NCBI GenBank assembly: GCA_033063855.1 | Contig: CP093830.1 | Coordinates: 372,854 to 436,853 of the forward strand | DNA length: 64,000 bases | Source of the DNA: Smittia aterrima | Lineage: Eukaryota; Arthropoda; Insecta; Diptera; Chironomidae | Direction of reading: 5' to 3' | Shown: in pieces, positions 1 to 13,938 of the stretch | Numbering within the stretch: position 1 is the first letter of the stretch | Layout: every line of letters begins with the position of its first letter | Position numbers and translations under genes: made by a program | Notes under the pieces: model-generated | Told to the model about the DNA's origin: nothing | Databases searched by the model: none | What the model saw: the letters and a program-made list of their open reading frames with translations, nothing else

Positions 1-984
1 TGAGCACAACAAATTGACGTCCACCAACCCAATTTTTCTTCCTTCTACCTCTTCTACCTTCTATCTCTATCTCTCAAGAAGAATTATTCAAAACAAAAAA
101 TGTAGAAATATAGAAACAGATGCATCAAGAGATTATTAACAATGGACAATGGGAATATGAATATATGAACTTTATGTTTGCGCAATGCATTTTACATGCT
201 TCGATTTGTGGTGCATTTTAATTGAAAGGTTACGAGTTTACGAGGCACATAATCGGATGCTTGAAGGAGGGTCTCTCCTTTCCCTTCTGTGCGCACTCGG
301 CTCTCTCATCTTTAAAAGCATTTCCATGTCGATAAATTTATTTATTTATGAAGGAGAGAAAAAAGTAAACAAAAAGCGACTTGAAAAATCATTTGAATAA
401 TTCAGTTGATTCGACGATAACTCATAAGTTTACATGAATAACTGGGCGAGAGCTGAGATTGAGAGACCACGAATGACACAAATATTTAGAATTTCTCAAA
501 TAAATGCAATTTAATATTCTGTTGGATGATACTTCACGCTTTGATTGCGTGTCGCGTCGTCACCAATGAAGCTTTACAACTTTTTACTCGACCTACCGCC
601 AGGAAATTGCTGACAAACCGCTTGAAGAAATCTCAGTTTTGTAACTTCAACAGTCGATAAAAGCTTAGATATTCATTTCTTGATTAATCGTTTCATCTCA
701 TTCTTCATCATAATAATTTGCAATTCTTCTCACTGAAAGGCGCAAGATTCATCGCAAATCTTTTGTTTCAATTGTTTACTACGTTGAAGACACGATAATG
801 AAGCGAAAGACCGCGATATGTGTTTGATTAATTATTTAATTAAATCAACATTGCAGTCTATCGTAGTTGTCGAGATAACAAGTTTTTTGTAATGGGAAAT
901 TCTCTTTCCTCATTAGCTGTTGATGTTATTTCTCTCATCTCCTTTTCATTACGGCATTGTACATGACTTTATATTGCATTACAG
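1..984 (+). other. 3' part of an Atg16 intron
   Basis: No exon is recognisable here. The stretch ends in a splice acceptor (ttacag, ending at 984) directly before the first WD40 exon in the window, so it reads as the distal part of an intron of at least 984 nt whose donor lies before the window. A short imperfect AT-rich palindrome at 824-848 (ttgattaatta / taattaaatcaa) contains TAATTA cores of the homeodomain type; that is only suggestive. Confidence 0.7.
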
Positions 985-1724
985 CATACGCTCACAGGTC
1001 ACAGTGGCAAAGTGATGGCTGCGAAATTTGCCGGCGAGTCGCAAAAGATTGTGACGGGCAGTCATGATCGTACTCTCAAGGTCTGGGATTTGCGTAGCAA
1101 AGCGTGCATTGAGACTAAGTTTGCCGGATCGAGTTGCAATGATCTTGTGACAACAGACGGCTCAGGATCGACAATAATCAGTGGACACTTCGACAAGAAA
1201 ATCAGGTTTTGGGATACGAGAAGTGCCGACAGTCATGCAAACGACATTCAACTGCAGGGAAAAGTGACGTCGCTTGATCTATCAAAAGGTACGCAACGCT
1301 TAATCGCCTCACATTCAGTTTCTCTCATATTTGCATTTTCAACAGATTGTCATTACTTAGCGGCATGCGTCCGCGACGACACGATAAAAATAATTGACTT
1401 GCGCACCAATCAAATCCTCAATTCCCTCAGCCACGATGATTACAAGGTCGGGTGTGACTTCTCTCGGATTTCTTTCAACTCCGATAGCAGTCATTTAGCG
1501 GCAGGATCAGCTGATGGTTCAATTTTTATTTGGAATGTTAGCGGTATTCACGTTTCGACATTAAAAGAACACAAGTAAGTGAAAGGAGTGTTAACGAATA
1601 CAATTCATTAAATCTAATTTATTTTCACAGTGCTGCCGTCCAAGCTGTCAGCTTTCATCCTTTCAGCTCGGTCCTTGCTTCAGTCGACAGAGCAAAAAAA
1701 TGCATCACATGGAATCACATCTGA
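985..1724 (+). CDS. Atg16: Atg16 (autophagy-related 16), C-terminal WD40 exons, 5' partial
   Basis: Three exons are visible: 985-1288, 1346-1574 and 1631-1724 (TGA at 1722-1724), joined through 57 nt and 56 nt introns with GT...AG ends. They encode the last ~208 residues of the beta-propeller. The segment starts HTLTGHSGKV, then GSHDRTLKVWDLRSKACI, FAGSSCNDLV, SGHFDKKIRFWDTRS, RDDTIKIIDLRTN and AAGSADGSIFIWNV, and ends TWNHI. Order, spacing and wording match animal ATG16L propellers closely. Removing 1289-1345 restores the expected 15-residue spacing between the SLDLSK strand and the RDD motif, so that in-frame, stop-free stretch is an intron and not coding. Known role of the family: Atg16 with Atg5-Atg12 forms the E3-like complex that directs Atg8/LC3 lipidation on autophagosomal membranes, and the WD40 part serves non-canonical lipidation and cargo contacts. 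The N-terminal Atg5-binding helix and coiled coil lie outside the window. Confidence 0.94.
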
Positions 1725-1909
1725 GTTCATCTACTTAATCATAATTCTCGTTGATATCACAAAAAGAAAATCGCTTCATCGATAAAAAGACGTTTTTTAC
1801 AAAAAAAAATATTTTTGAGCGAAACTGTTTCTTGTTCTGTAATAGTAATTAAGTTTGTTTTCAATTTTGCTACATTCAAACCATAAGAAATCGTGAAGAA
1901 GATTATGAA

Positions 1910-1915
1910 AATAAA
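1910..1915 (+). terminator. Poly(A) signal candidate for Atg16
   Basis: AATAAA lies about 186 nt after the Atg16 stop codon, inside an AT-rich 3' UTR. It is the first canonical hexamer seen downstream of the stop. Confidence 0.5.
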
Positions 1916-4900
1916 TTTTGTTTCTTAATGGTAAAACAGAAAGTTTTTTGGAATTGGTCAAAACACTTAACGACAAAGCGATCTCGCCGATTGACAAAAG
2001 AAAGTGAAGCTAAGGTAAGCGATTTAACGACTTTTTCAGCCGAAATTGAAACTGAGTAATTAGCACACTGACTTAATAATCCCAATCATGCAAATGAATT
2101 CCAACCACTGAGAGTTCCATCTCAATTTCCAGTGTCTCGCATAACCATTCTGAATTAACTCGTCGATCAATTAAGGTTAATTGAGTGCTTCATATTTCTT
2201 TCTTTCATTCACTAGAAAATGATTCGAAGAGTTTAACTCTATCTCGATCGTTGATTGCGTGAAACAATATGAAACGTCTGCCGCGATGATTTCAACTGTG
2301 AGAAGAAAACTTAAACGAGAAGAAACTGAAATTAAACAAAATCTCGCAGATTTTTGACTTTGAAATTACTTTTAAATGTTGAAAAAGAAAGTGTGAGAAT
2401 TATTTGAGTTTATTAATTGAATTATAAGACGCGAGCATGAATCGTTCGAAACTGAAACTTTCTTCGTTACAAAGTTATTCTGCGATTCGTGTATTTTATT
2501 CTAAAGCGAGAAAAGTTCATCGAACAAATTACGAGCTCGAGGTGAATTTTATTGTTATGCTCGTAAAGGTTTGCGGAAGAATTTTCTCTCACGAACAAAG
2601 TTCTTATGTAAATTATTTCCCTGGCTTTGGAGTGACATGCCTTATCACACAATTATCTTCTCGCGTCGTCACTTCCACATGTTCTTGCATCATTCATTAA
2701 CTTAACAACTTTTTGAATTTCTTTAATCGACCATGAGAACCGCTGATCGACGTACCAGAAATTCCCATAAAATTCCATTGAACATCCGACTGACCTGGAT
2801 TGAATTGAATATGCGAATTATCGCGCCAATAAATGATCTTCCCGTCATTCCATAAATCTTTAACGGATTTAAGATTTTTGGCAAAAATTGGACAATAGCG
2901 CAAGAGGAAATTGAAAGCAAAGTTCAAACCGGGAAACTATTATCTATTTGAATTGGCTTTGCTATGTTTGTCTTCTTCTTTTTTCCATAAGTCGCCGATG
3001 AATGTCAGCTGAGAATGGTGAAATAACATCAGAGAGTCTGAGAGAATCATAAATGATTGCCAACTTTTTTCAATTAAACCATTTGTCGCTCAACTACCGT
3101 TCGGCGATTACAAGAAGCTTCTAACAAGCGACGAAACACAATCACGGTCATTAATCCATGTTTTCGGTAATAAATTTAAACGACACTCACGATTTTGCTG
3201 CTTCGTTGCCGTTTCTTCTGACTGCGCGCGAGAATAATAGCGTGAAATTGACCGTGCACTTTCGAGATTAAATGAAAAGTAATCGAGCTTTCAGTCGATA
3301 TCCGGAAGTCTCAGTGCGATCAAGCTGTTCTAACGAAGCTACGATCTTGGTGAGCGGATCTGAGACGCTGACCTCATGAAACGAGCGAACTCAGCGTATT
3401 TCTCGAAACTATCACCACAAATTCAATCGCAAACTGTGTCTGCACGTTCCCAAAATAAATCTTTTTTTACTGTTGGTAAGCGTTGTCGTCCTTAATGTCT
3501 CGATGAATGAATTCAAAGCACAAAAGCTAAAAAAAAGATTTTTCAATGATAAAATTCAACGTTTGACCCAAAATTTCTTTTCGCAAAACACGAGTTGGCT
3601 GCTGTGAACTTAGATGGTTGACTCTCCGTTGTGAACATTAAATTGATTTATTGTTGTCTATTTAAGCGACCACCTTGCCATTGATCGCATTTGCCATTTT
3701 CGGTCGTTAAAGCAAAAGCATTTCATTAAGGTCACCGTAAGTAAGAACGTTGATCGATGTGCGGCTACGGAACAAAATTCTTGTTCACGCTTCGTTTCGC
3801 TTTTGCTTAGCGAGAAAAATGTTCTGTCGTGAACGATTAGCAACACTAAATGCCTCGATTGTTTGGCAGTGCCTTATGGTTTATTTTTTTCCTCTGAAAT
3901 CCTTTCATTTCGATCTTCCGTTTCATCGCGAAAAGAACCGCGGATTTATTTCTCTCTCGATATTTAATGAGCGTCAAATAGAGGAAAATCCAGCCGTGAA
4001 TGAGATTTAGGCAACGTGATAAATCATTCGAATTATTTAATGGGCGCTTTGAATTCTTGTTTGCGTTTGCAGCTTGCGGCGAAAGCTCAGATCAGAGACG
4101 ATATTTCTTATTAGCGAAACAAGTGAAAGACGTTCGTTTTGTCTAATTCACGATTCTCAATCAGATTGACTCGTTAAACTTAAACGAATATTGAAAAATT
4201 ACATAACAAGCATTCCATCAACTCTCTCGACTCGATTCCTCTTGAAGAACAAAACGGAGATTGACGACGTGATATGAATGAAAAGTCGCTTCGTGTGGAT
4301 TCTTTAAATAGATTTCGAATAATCAATAGTCATTTGAGAAGAATAATTTCGGAAGAAATGTATTAAACAGTTATGAGATGCAGCTAAACGCTTTGAATTG
4401 AAGACATTCTCTTTCTCTCTCTCTCCGCTCGAGAGTCTCACGCTTTGGCGTCGTTGCGTTCGCTTTACTTTTCTTTATGAAAATAGATTACTTCATGAAA
4501 GGCTGATAATTAATAATCTCCAACTGCAGCTCTCACTCATCAACTGACGAGCTAGTGGTCGTGATGGCGAAAAAATTAATTTACCTCGTCGAGCTTGATG
4601 AGCGCTATCGTCAAAACTAATGCGCGTAGGCAAACATCAAACTCAACAGGCGTTTTCTTTGTTTTTTTCCTTTTCCGTCTTGAAACTTACTTTTAATGGA
4701 AGATCTTCAACTGGGAGATCTCTGACACAACAAGTCGACGGTAAGTGTTCTTTAATTATTCCTTTAATACATTATTCATTAGAGGTTTTCATTTTGATTG
4801 CACCACGGGGAGATTGCGCGTCAGCAAAAATTAATTCTGAATGATTACTCGTCTAATTGAAGCTGCTTGGAATTTTAAATCAACAATGTTTTTTTTCTTA

Positions 4901-5524
4901 GTAAGTTGCACTTTCAAAATTCCCTTAGATAAGTAATTGCACTTTCCCGCAGCCCTAATTCCAATTCCGCAATCTCAGCCTCAGCTTTCAATTTCATTTT
5001 TATCACATCACGCTTCAAACAAGCCGCAACGAATGCAACAATGAGGAGCATTTCACGCGTCTCAATTTTCCATCGAACAGTGAACGTCAAGTTACAATGG
5101 GAAAACTAAGCGTGTAGCGAAACTAGAGCACAACAAGCAATTGACAACTTGCCGCTCTTCGTAAACTATTGAAATGATTTTCTTCGTAGCTCACCACAAA
5201 AAAATCGATGACAATGAAGCTGAAGGAGAAGAAAAAATGTTTCAATTCTTTAACATCGTCAGCGTTAGAAGCAATTGAATTGAGTTGAGAGCGCTAAACA
5301 GATTTCAATTAAATCGAACCGAGCGAAAAATGTGTCGCAGAAAAATCTGTTTCGGTGAAAGGTTTTTCGCTAAAACGATTTTATTCTCTTCGTCGCTTTC
5401 TTAGTTCGTCGTAGCAAATCGACAAGAAGAAGCGACAAACACACATCACAAGTAATGAGTGTGTGAATTAGGTTATTAGATTGAAAGTGTTCGCTTAGAA
5501 TGTTCATCGTCTTTAGCGATTGGG

Positions 5525-5649
5525 GTATGTTCAATAATTACGTAAACTGATAGAACTTTTTTTATCTTGTAAAGTAACAAAAATTACGCAATTACCCATC
5601 TAACGATTCGTTGGCGAGAACGTGAGTTATATGAAATGTCGAATACCTT
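5525..5649. repeat. Degenerate MITE-like fragment, weak
   Basis: The left end reads GGGTATGTTCAATAATTACG, close to the left terminus of the better element at 6887. The expected right terminus is not clear: either a partial match near 5597 (acgcaattaccc) or the gaatacc at 5649. No target duplication is evident. It may be an internally deleted relative of the 6887 element. Confidence 0.25.
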
Positions 5650-6886
5650 ACTCAAGACAACTCGACTTAGTCAATATCTCTAGAATACTTTTATAATCAT
5701 TATGGTGCACTTAGAGTTCATCTCTCGCTTAAAAGCAACATTTAATTACCAAACTGTTCAAACATTCAGTAATTTCATAGATTTCTCTCGGGAGCTGTCC
5801 AGAGGCTTGACGCCTTTATCACAATCATTTGAACGCGTGCAAAGAGGCGTTGAGATGGGAAAAAGTTTTCTAAAAAAACTGAACTTTTAAGATGATATCG
5901 AAAAACAACAAAACCTCAAACTTGCTCTCCAAGTTTATGGAAAAACGTCAAAGAGGTAAGTAAAGGCCAAGCGCGAGGAATTTTCATTTTCCCCTCACAC
6001 AATTTTCAATTATTAAACTGACGCAATGGGCTTGTTGTACGATGTTTATCAGAATATGAAATGAAAGAACAAGAGGATAAAAGATCGTGTGAAACGGGTC
6101 TTGAGCAGAAAAGCAAACGGAATTCAACAGCATGCAATTATCAAATCACTGCGCCACTCCAACTCATTTATAGAAGCTCTTCCTGCTAATAAAACGTTAA
6201 CTCGTCGTAGCTCCGAAATCAAAAGAACGCAAATACGAAGAATTTCATCGTAAGACGTTTATTAGTTTATGAATCTCACAATTCTCGATCATAAAATCAA
6301 TGCAACAGCATAGGCCGCGGTAAGATCGAAGCGATTCCCGGTCAAGTGTGGTCGGAGAGAGAAGCGAGTACAACGGAACAATTCCGTTGTCGAATAATTT
6401 ACTAACTTCAGCTATCAAGAACGAGAGAATTCAATTTTAATGGTGATTTAAGGTAATTTACGTTTCTAATTCAATTGGAGCGATCGAGACGTAATTCTAA
6501 TTCAGCAATTGGGCCGTGAGTTGGAAGATTTGCAGTTTAAAAATTGTTAATGTCATCGTCGTTAATTAAGTCATTGATCATTTGGATGATGTAACGGGAG
6601 CATTTTACGACTGCAAAATCATAATTACGTAACAAAAAAACCAACAAAGTGGAAATTAAAGGCGTAAAGAAGTGAGTGATTGGATTTTATGAAACCTGTG
6701 CCTAGCTCTGACCTAATTACGAATACTACAAGTGAAGTAAACATCTCCTAATTGGATTAAGTCTTCTTCCTAGACTACTCGAACTGATCGGCTCGGTCTT
6801 GCTCGCTTTCAAATCTCACAACTTAATATATCGTCATTAAAATTCTTTGCGAAAGTGATCTTAATACTTCAGGCATTGCTTCTTTA

Positions 6887-7005
6887 GGGTACGTTCAATA
6901 ATCATGTAGAAGTTTTTTTCAGTATATCGCGATTCCGCAATGAGCCATAAATAATATTATAGCGTCAGTCTGGTGAGTGGTGACGACGTGATTTTTGAAC
7001 GAGCC
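6887..7005. mobile_element. MITE-like element with imperfect terminal inverted repeats
   Basis: The left end GGGTACGTTCAATAATCA and the reverse complement of the right end (GGCTCGTTCAAAAATCAC) agree at about three quarters of positions over ~24 nt. The element is 119 nt long, has no coding capacity and is flanked on both sides by TTTA, consistent with a short target duplication (TA, TTA or TTTA). Small non-autonomous elements with GTTCAA-type termini are common in insect genomes. The superfamily cannot be fixed from one copy. Confidence 0.55.
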
Positions 7006-7327
7006 TTTATCAGATAGTCAATTGAAATGTAGAAATTATAAATACATCTGTTTGGCAAGCGCAAGACATCAGATATTTATTTTCTTTCTCCTTTTCACTC
7101 GATCAAATGCAGAAGAAAAAATAATGTTGAGAATTTTTCACGCTCACTGTTAATTACGGTCAACGAAATAATTTATCGCGGAATTCTTTATCCGCCGAGT
7201 GAAATGGTAGCAAACTCGCAGACTTCCTCTCTGATTAATGAGTCGCTTTGTACAAAGTGTTTAATAAAAGTTAATAATTTAAGCGGCCGCAGGCTGCAAC
7301 GCTGTAAAAGATATTTACACATTCAGA

Positions 7328-7349
7328 TTATCATCATCATCATCATCCA
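7328..7349 (+). repeat. (ATC)n microsatellite
   Basis: A short run of ATC/CAT triplets. It carries no wider signal. Confidence 0.6.
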
Positions 7350-10300
7350 TGGTGAATATAATTCCTCAGTCGCGCGATGTGAATATCAATAGCAGGCGTC
7401 AAATTAAAATATATGTAAAGTCTTGAGTGGATTAGGCTTCGCTCGCATGCAACCGAGTTGAGAACGAGAGAAGAGTCTACAATTCAATTGCAGAAGAATA
7501 TTATGCGAATAATTACGGTCGCGTGTAGCGGCTTCAAAAAGCTGCCATTGAGTTATCAATTACGACAGTCGTCCGCAACATTTTGTTCGATTCTTCGCCG
7601 TTTTTAGAAAACTAACTTTCATACTTAGTTATTAGAATTAGAAAAATATTTCGATTTGACTTACATTCTCGCAGTACGAACTCATTAATCAAAGTTTGAA
7701 CGTCGAATATATTTTGACAAGACTCTTTCGCAAGGTTGATACCGTTGAGATTTACGAAAGCGTTTGCTAATATTTCATTCTTAAGTTCTTGTTTAGCAAG
7801 CACAGCGGTTTGTCGACTAAACACGTCTTGTTTAAACTCTCAAATATAAATCTCAATCTGCCATCATTTCGCGATCAAACCTGCTAAGTAAATTTCACTT
7901 GTACTGGTGATTATTTTTGTGAGGAACATTGTTCGTGAATATCTGAGATATTCAATATCTGACAACGACTTCAGAGTCTGAAGTTCAGACATAACAAAAA
8001 GAATTCAACGCGTGCATGAAAATTAAATCCTAAGTGATTTTAATGAGGCGTTAACAAGATCAGGTGGATTTATCTCTCTCACTCTTTCTTTGCTGAATTT
8101 CAATTTCGCTATTTTTACGGCGATTTTTTCACGCTACCAAACGAAGTTTGGTGAAGTCTAACGGAGTTTAGCGTCGCCTCGAAATTATAAGGTTGAAGCG
8201 GAAGCTGAGCGAAAGAGATTTTGCTCTATTTGCGAAACATTTTTTTGTTCGAAGGGTAGGCGTTTCCAAGAAATGTGAGGATTCGTCTTAATAATTGGAA
8301 AAGGCAAACGAACGATGGCGTCATTGATTACGAAAGAAATCTACGAGCAGCACGTAGATTACTATAAATATTTGCTTAATGATCAAAAAACAATAACTTT
8401 GTGCATCTAATTAAGAGAATTTACTTGTTTATGTGAAGGCTCGGTTATGATTGATTGCTCTGGTCGAAGGCAAAAGCAATTTTTCTTCTATTTCAATAAT
8501 TGTGGGTTAAAAGCAATTCTCTTTTCGTTTTCGTCTCTCATTGTGAACGAAGAATAAAAATGCATCATTACTCATGTCAAGCCTTTGAAGGATGAAAATT
8601 CCCAAAGAAAAGATGCTTTTATTGCATTTTGCACCAGCAGCATTAGCGCGCGATGTGTAATGATTGGCGCTATAATGGAGAGATGCTGTTGGTTTAAAAG
8701 ACACAACACAGAGGTTTTGCACTTCACATTCATTCAATTAATTGCATTCAGTTTTAGACAGTTTCATATTCGCAATAGTAGCGGAGAAAAATCTTTATTG
8801 CATCTTATTAATAAAGTCCATGGATGTGTTGAAACAAGACGTGAAGCTTTTAGAAATAATCTACCTGTAGCAACTGAGCTTGTCTAGCAAATAGAAAATT
8901 CTCCTTTTGAATAAAACAAGAGAAATCTCCTTTCCCGCGAATTTCTCTCTGTCAGTTAAGCTTGTCGTGGACTCATTTTAAGTGTCGAAACAAGCATCGC
9001 AAAAAGTCATTTACGATTTCTAATCAAAACTCTGACGATGCTTAATGATTTCTGACCGCAAATATTAAATTTCAATTTTTACTGCTCCAACCCGATTCAC
9101 CAACTTGTCAATCCTCTTCTCTCATCTCGCTGACTTGCCTTGAACAAGCAGCAATTATAACAAAGCGGTTGTGTTCTCTTTCAATTTCCTCTCACTCGAA
9201 GTGCTAATGAAAATTTACGTTCCCCATGGCTCGAGCCAACAAAGTTGTCGGTACTTTACCACACGAGAGACTCTTTTATTTTTTGTTGCTAGAGATTCGA
9301 AGAAGGCGAATAAAATGTATTAACATCATTATTAGTTCGGAGCATAATTTCTATGTCTTCACGCTATCGATCATATCTAGATTGACCATAAACTTTTCAC
9401 CGTTGTTTACTCACGAGAATTTGAAAAGGAAAGAAAAAATAAATTTGTTCAGGTCAGTTTCGAGCCTTAATGGCTTGAGCTAGCATGATGATGAAGGAGG
9501 AAAACAAATAAACATTTCTCAACAAAAAAGAGTACGCCACACAATGCAATCAGAATGAGATGCAGAATTCCTGCGCATTAACTCGCCGGCTGTCCTGGCT
9601 CGCTCAAGCGAACGTGTGTGGTTTTATGATTTGCATAATTTATTCGACGGAAGATTCTCGCGCGCGAGTGTCTCGACGACCGCACTATAAATAGAAGAGC
9701 GAAATATTCCGTTTCTCGCAACATTGCAGATTAATATTGATTAAATGAGATCGTCGTGCATTTCCTGGTTGTGCAAATTTCAATCACAACGGATAATATG
9801 AACCATTAAAGTTGGTTTATCTAATGAGATTTGATGTGAGCGTTGCACAAAGGGCCATAAGTGCCTTAATTATAACTTTGAATGAGTCGCGGCGACAGTC
9901 TAACGCCTTATTAATTTGCTTTTCTCTTCTGAGACTTTGCATTGAATTGCGAAGGAAGTTTCCCATTGGTAATGAATATCTTTCATTCGCCATCGCAGCG
10001 GGGACGAAGCCTCCAGAAAGAAAAAAAAAGCATAAACACCGTCACGCTGTGCGTCGTTGCTTGAAGCTTCTGGGAATTCGCTTCCTAATCAATTATTCTT
10101 TATAATGAAATTATTTATCAGTTATCGTTTCATTTCAGTTCATCAAGCAATCGAGCAACTCATCAGATCTACGATTAATAGCAATTCAAACAAAACAGTC
10201 AACTGCCGATTGGGTGTTGAGCTCTTCACGAATGAGGAATGCTCGCGTCACTTTCCGCCTTGATTTTATTGAGATGCAACAGCAATCAGATAGTGAATAA

Positions 10301-13300
10301 TAAAACTGAAATGAATATCAACAATAGGAGGAAAAGAAAAATAATGAATTGCTTTCTTCGTTACGGTGTTGTTTAAAGTTCTCGCGTTCATTGCAAGCTC
10401 AACTCGCAATAAAGCGAATGAAAGAAGGCCACAGTGATAATCCGAACAAATCTTTCTTTTCTTCTTCTTCTTTTTCATCTCCTCCTAATTCAATCAAACA
10501 TTGAATTGCTCGAGGCTTTCGTTAGATTAAAATCAATTTTTTTTATTATTTTTCATTTTCTAAACAAATTTTTATCTCCTGGCGAGGCTTTGACCGGCAA
10601 GAACGTTAACAAGAAAATGCTTTTCATTCATGTTCGATTGTTTTCATTAGAGACAATTATCGAGTGATTCAAACTTCTGAGAAAGTTCTTTCAATGGATA
10701 CAGTGATGTCGTCAGAAGTTGAGTTTCAATTATGACCGGATTTATTAATTATTGTTGAGAGAAAGCTTAGCTTCTCTGCATATCAATTTGGTTTTATTAA
10801 TCGAGCGACGAGTCGGTGTGTGATTCAGCGGTTCTCAGCCATTGATCTTTTAATGATGCAATGATTTAATGAATTGAATCAATTACTCTCTCTCCGAAGC
10901 GACGATAGAACGCTCAAACACAAACAGCAAAATCATTTAGTGTCAAATTATTAAATCATTTATCAATTCTGGAATGTATCGAGCGTAATTAGAAGTCGCT
11001 TCATTGTTGTGTTAAGATTCTTACCGCAGCGAATTAAGATTTCAATCAATTGAAAGGTATTTGCTTACCGCAAGATTCTTCTTTAATCCTTTGATATCGT
11101 CGTGAGACGCATCGTTTGCTTATTGAATTGTGACGTTTAAGGCTTAAGGCGGCTTATGCTTCATCGGCCATTGTTAACAAACTGTTGAGGAAAAAAAAAG
11201 TTTCATCGCGATATTTCAATCATCATCAGAGTTCGTGCAATTCTCTGAAAGCATTCGCGTGATCTCAAACCGTCAAATCCGAGAAGCTTTGGGAAAACTA
11301 TCGAGTTCCACGCTCAAGAGTCAAGAGACAAGTTGAGGAGAAGAAAGCCGAGTCAAGGTAATCGGAAAATCGCATTTTATTGTAACGAAAGTCGAAAATA
11401 AAAACAAATGCAACAGTTTTTATAACTTTAACCCAAATCGAAAAGTGAAAAATAAGCCGCTCTTCTAACCCCAAGGCTCGACTTGATTACAATTTTCTCT
11501 CTCCGTTCTTCTATTTTCATTTCTGGTTTTAATGAGGATGAACTGTTATTGTTGAACGAATATTAACAAGAAGATATGCATTTTCTTGAGCCGCCGTTGC
11601 AATTGTTAAGTGATTTACCTGAATTGCCATTGAGTTGCTTTCTCTCTCTCGCGTCTCCTCCACTCACAGTGTGCACTGAATGTTATAATCACATGCAATT
11701 GAAGCATCAAGCGGTGCTTGAACAATCTTTCATTTTGCACTGCAGCTCGAGCAATTTCCCGAAAAGTTTTCTTTTATGTCTTTAAAATCCAATTAAGAGC
11801 GGAGCAGTTTGTAGAACTAAGCGAGAACAGAGTTTTCTCTTTTAATGACCAAGAGCATTAATCTCGAACGGTGCTACTGACATTAACAGCTTGAAAAAAG
11901 CGACAGCATCTACAATGATGTGCAATGAAGTTCTTTTATGGCGATTGACTTTGCTTACTTGCGATTTCTTCATGTGAGGTGTCGAAAGAATTTGCATTAC
12001 CTCGCTCGGCTTATTCATCAACTTCGCGGAATTCTTTAAGTGACAATCAAAATTTCGGTAATTGATGCAATCATTGCTAGCGACTGGCATCATATTTGAG
12101 GAATGACGGACGGTATGGCAGCTCCAATGATATTATCGTCAATTTTTCTTTCATCGAATGTCATCACGGCCTTCAGCAAACTTGCCGACTCATCGAGACT
12201 TCGTTCTAACGGATTCAAAGTCATCGCTTTATTGTTCGGAGGTCAAAGACTGCGGCAGCTGCCGATAAACAAGATGATTCATCATCATCCAGAGTACGAC
12301 ACTTTCGAGTCCTGTCTGTGATCACGAACAAATCGCATGACTAATTTTACCATTAATATTTATTTAATTAAAGTTGATGCGAAGTCTCAGAAAACTATAG
12401 CGGCATGGAAAGTCTTCAATTAAACGCATTTAACGATTCACTTGTCCGACACAGACTGATCAGTTGACAGGGCGCTTAGAGATAAGCATCAAGCAATTAA
12501 CAAACTGGCTGCTGCTGAGGAACTGAAACCGAAATCTGTCTAAATACGAGCAACATCAATCATAACTCAAGAATGTTCCTTGTCGACGACAAGTGAACCG
12601 TTACCGCGGTCGATGAAGTCAAATCGATTAATATTTCTACACGCATCAGATTTGCGGAGCAACTTGACACATCGTTGACCTGATTGTCTCGAGCTTTGTT
12701 CAAGTCATAACGATCGATCGATTTCTTTTCAAGTCAATGACAAAGCGACGATCAAATTTCAAAAGAATCCGGAACAGTCACGTTCAAAGGAATCACATTC
12801 GTTCACACTTGAATCCGATTCGACATGTTTTGACGTTTCCGATCAATTTCATTTTGCGAAAAAAAATAAGAAGCTGAACAATGATTGAGTGATCGCTAGA
12901 CGACAATGGTTGAACTTTAAATGAAGGCAGTGAAATCTAGAACTCTAACGGATCAGACACCCTCGTGCTGTTCTAGCTTTCAATGACAAACTGAACCCAT
13001 CAGCAGAAAATCTTTTATTTAATAACATTATTTAAAGCCACGACATTCCCTCAGGATACAATCAAAACAAAATTACTTTTTCGACGGGCGTTGAAGTGGA
13101 GGCAGCAACAACCTCTCTAGAACTTTAATCAAACCAAATACATTTCAATTATCAGATAATTTCGTCAAAATTTTGTTTTTTTCATTATTCTCATCTCAGT
13201 TGAACTCTATTCTAGCGAATCGCAATAAAAATAAAATAATAAACTCTTTTCATAGTTTTACAAGAGCTAATAAGCAATTCATCATTCCCGCAACAAATTT

Positions 13301-13922
13301 ATTAGCTAGAACTTCAAGCCAAGAAGAGAAATCACAAGCGAGCGATGTTGATTTTTTTTGCCTCCCGAAACCATAATAAGAATCAGACTGTGCGATCTCT
13401 CGCGGCGATGTTCAATTGCATGTTTGCTCGGGTTTGCCTTCGAGCGAACTCTTTTTTTGTGTGTGATGTGAGGTGAGGTGGCCGAAGCACTCGTTGCTGG
13501 AATGGCACTGAAGATAATTGAGTTAACGTTATTACTACACATCTTTCAGCGAGAAGGAAAGTTGAACAAACTGAGAGAGAAAGATAGAGAGAACTTTGAT
13601 TATTGGCTTCGCAACATCAAATAAATATGAACGTTTAATGTTGAGGCGGCAAGCCGGTTGAAGTCGCCACATTTAAGAGACCGAATCACTTGCACGGCTT
13701 TCGAACTGATCCATTCATAACAGTGCAATAATAAATGATGCACAGGATAAATTTCAGCTTCGCTATGACGGGCGGGGATATTATTACAAATGTGTTTGCT
13801 TCTGAAGATTTTTCTCGAACTGGCAAATGTGTAATGGGTGGCAATAAATATAAAGCATGATAATAAAATGTTTGTGCTCGTCAGAGTGAGTCTTATCTTA
13901 TTATGCTTAAGACGATGATTAC

Positions 13923-13938
13923 CTCTCTCTCTCTCTCT
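13923..13938 (+). repeat. (CT)n microsatellite
   Basis: An uninterrupted CT dinucleotide run of about 16 nt on the + strand. Similar shorter CT/GA runs recur across the desert (for example near 4412 and 25420). GA/CT tracts are typical GAGA-factor-like sites in insects, but this one has no promoter context. Confidence 0.6.
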
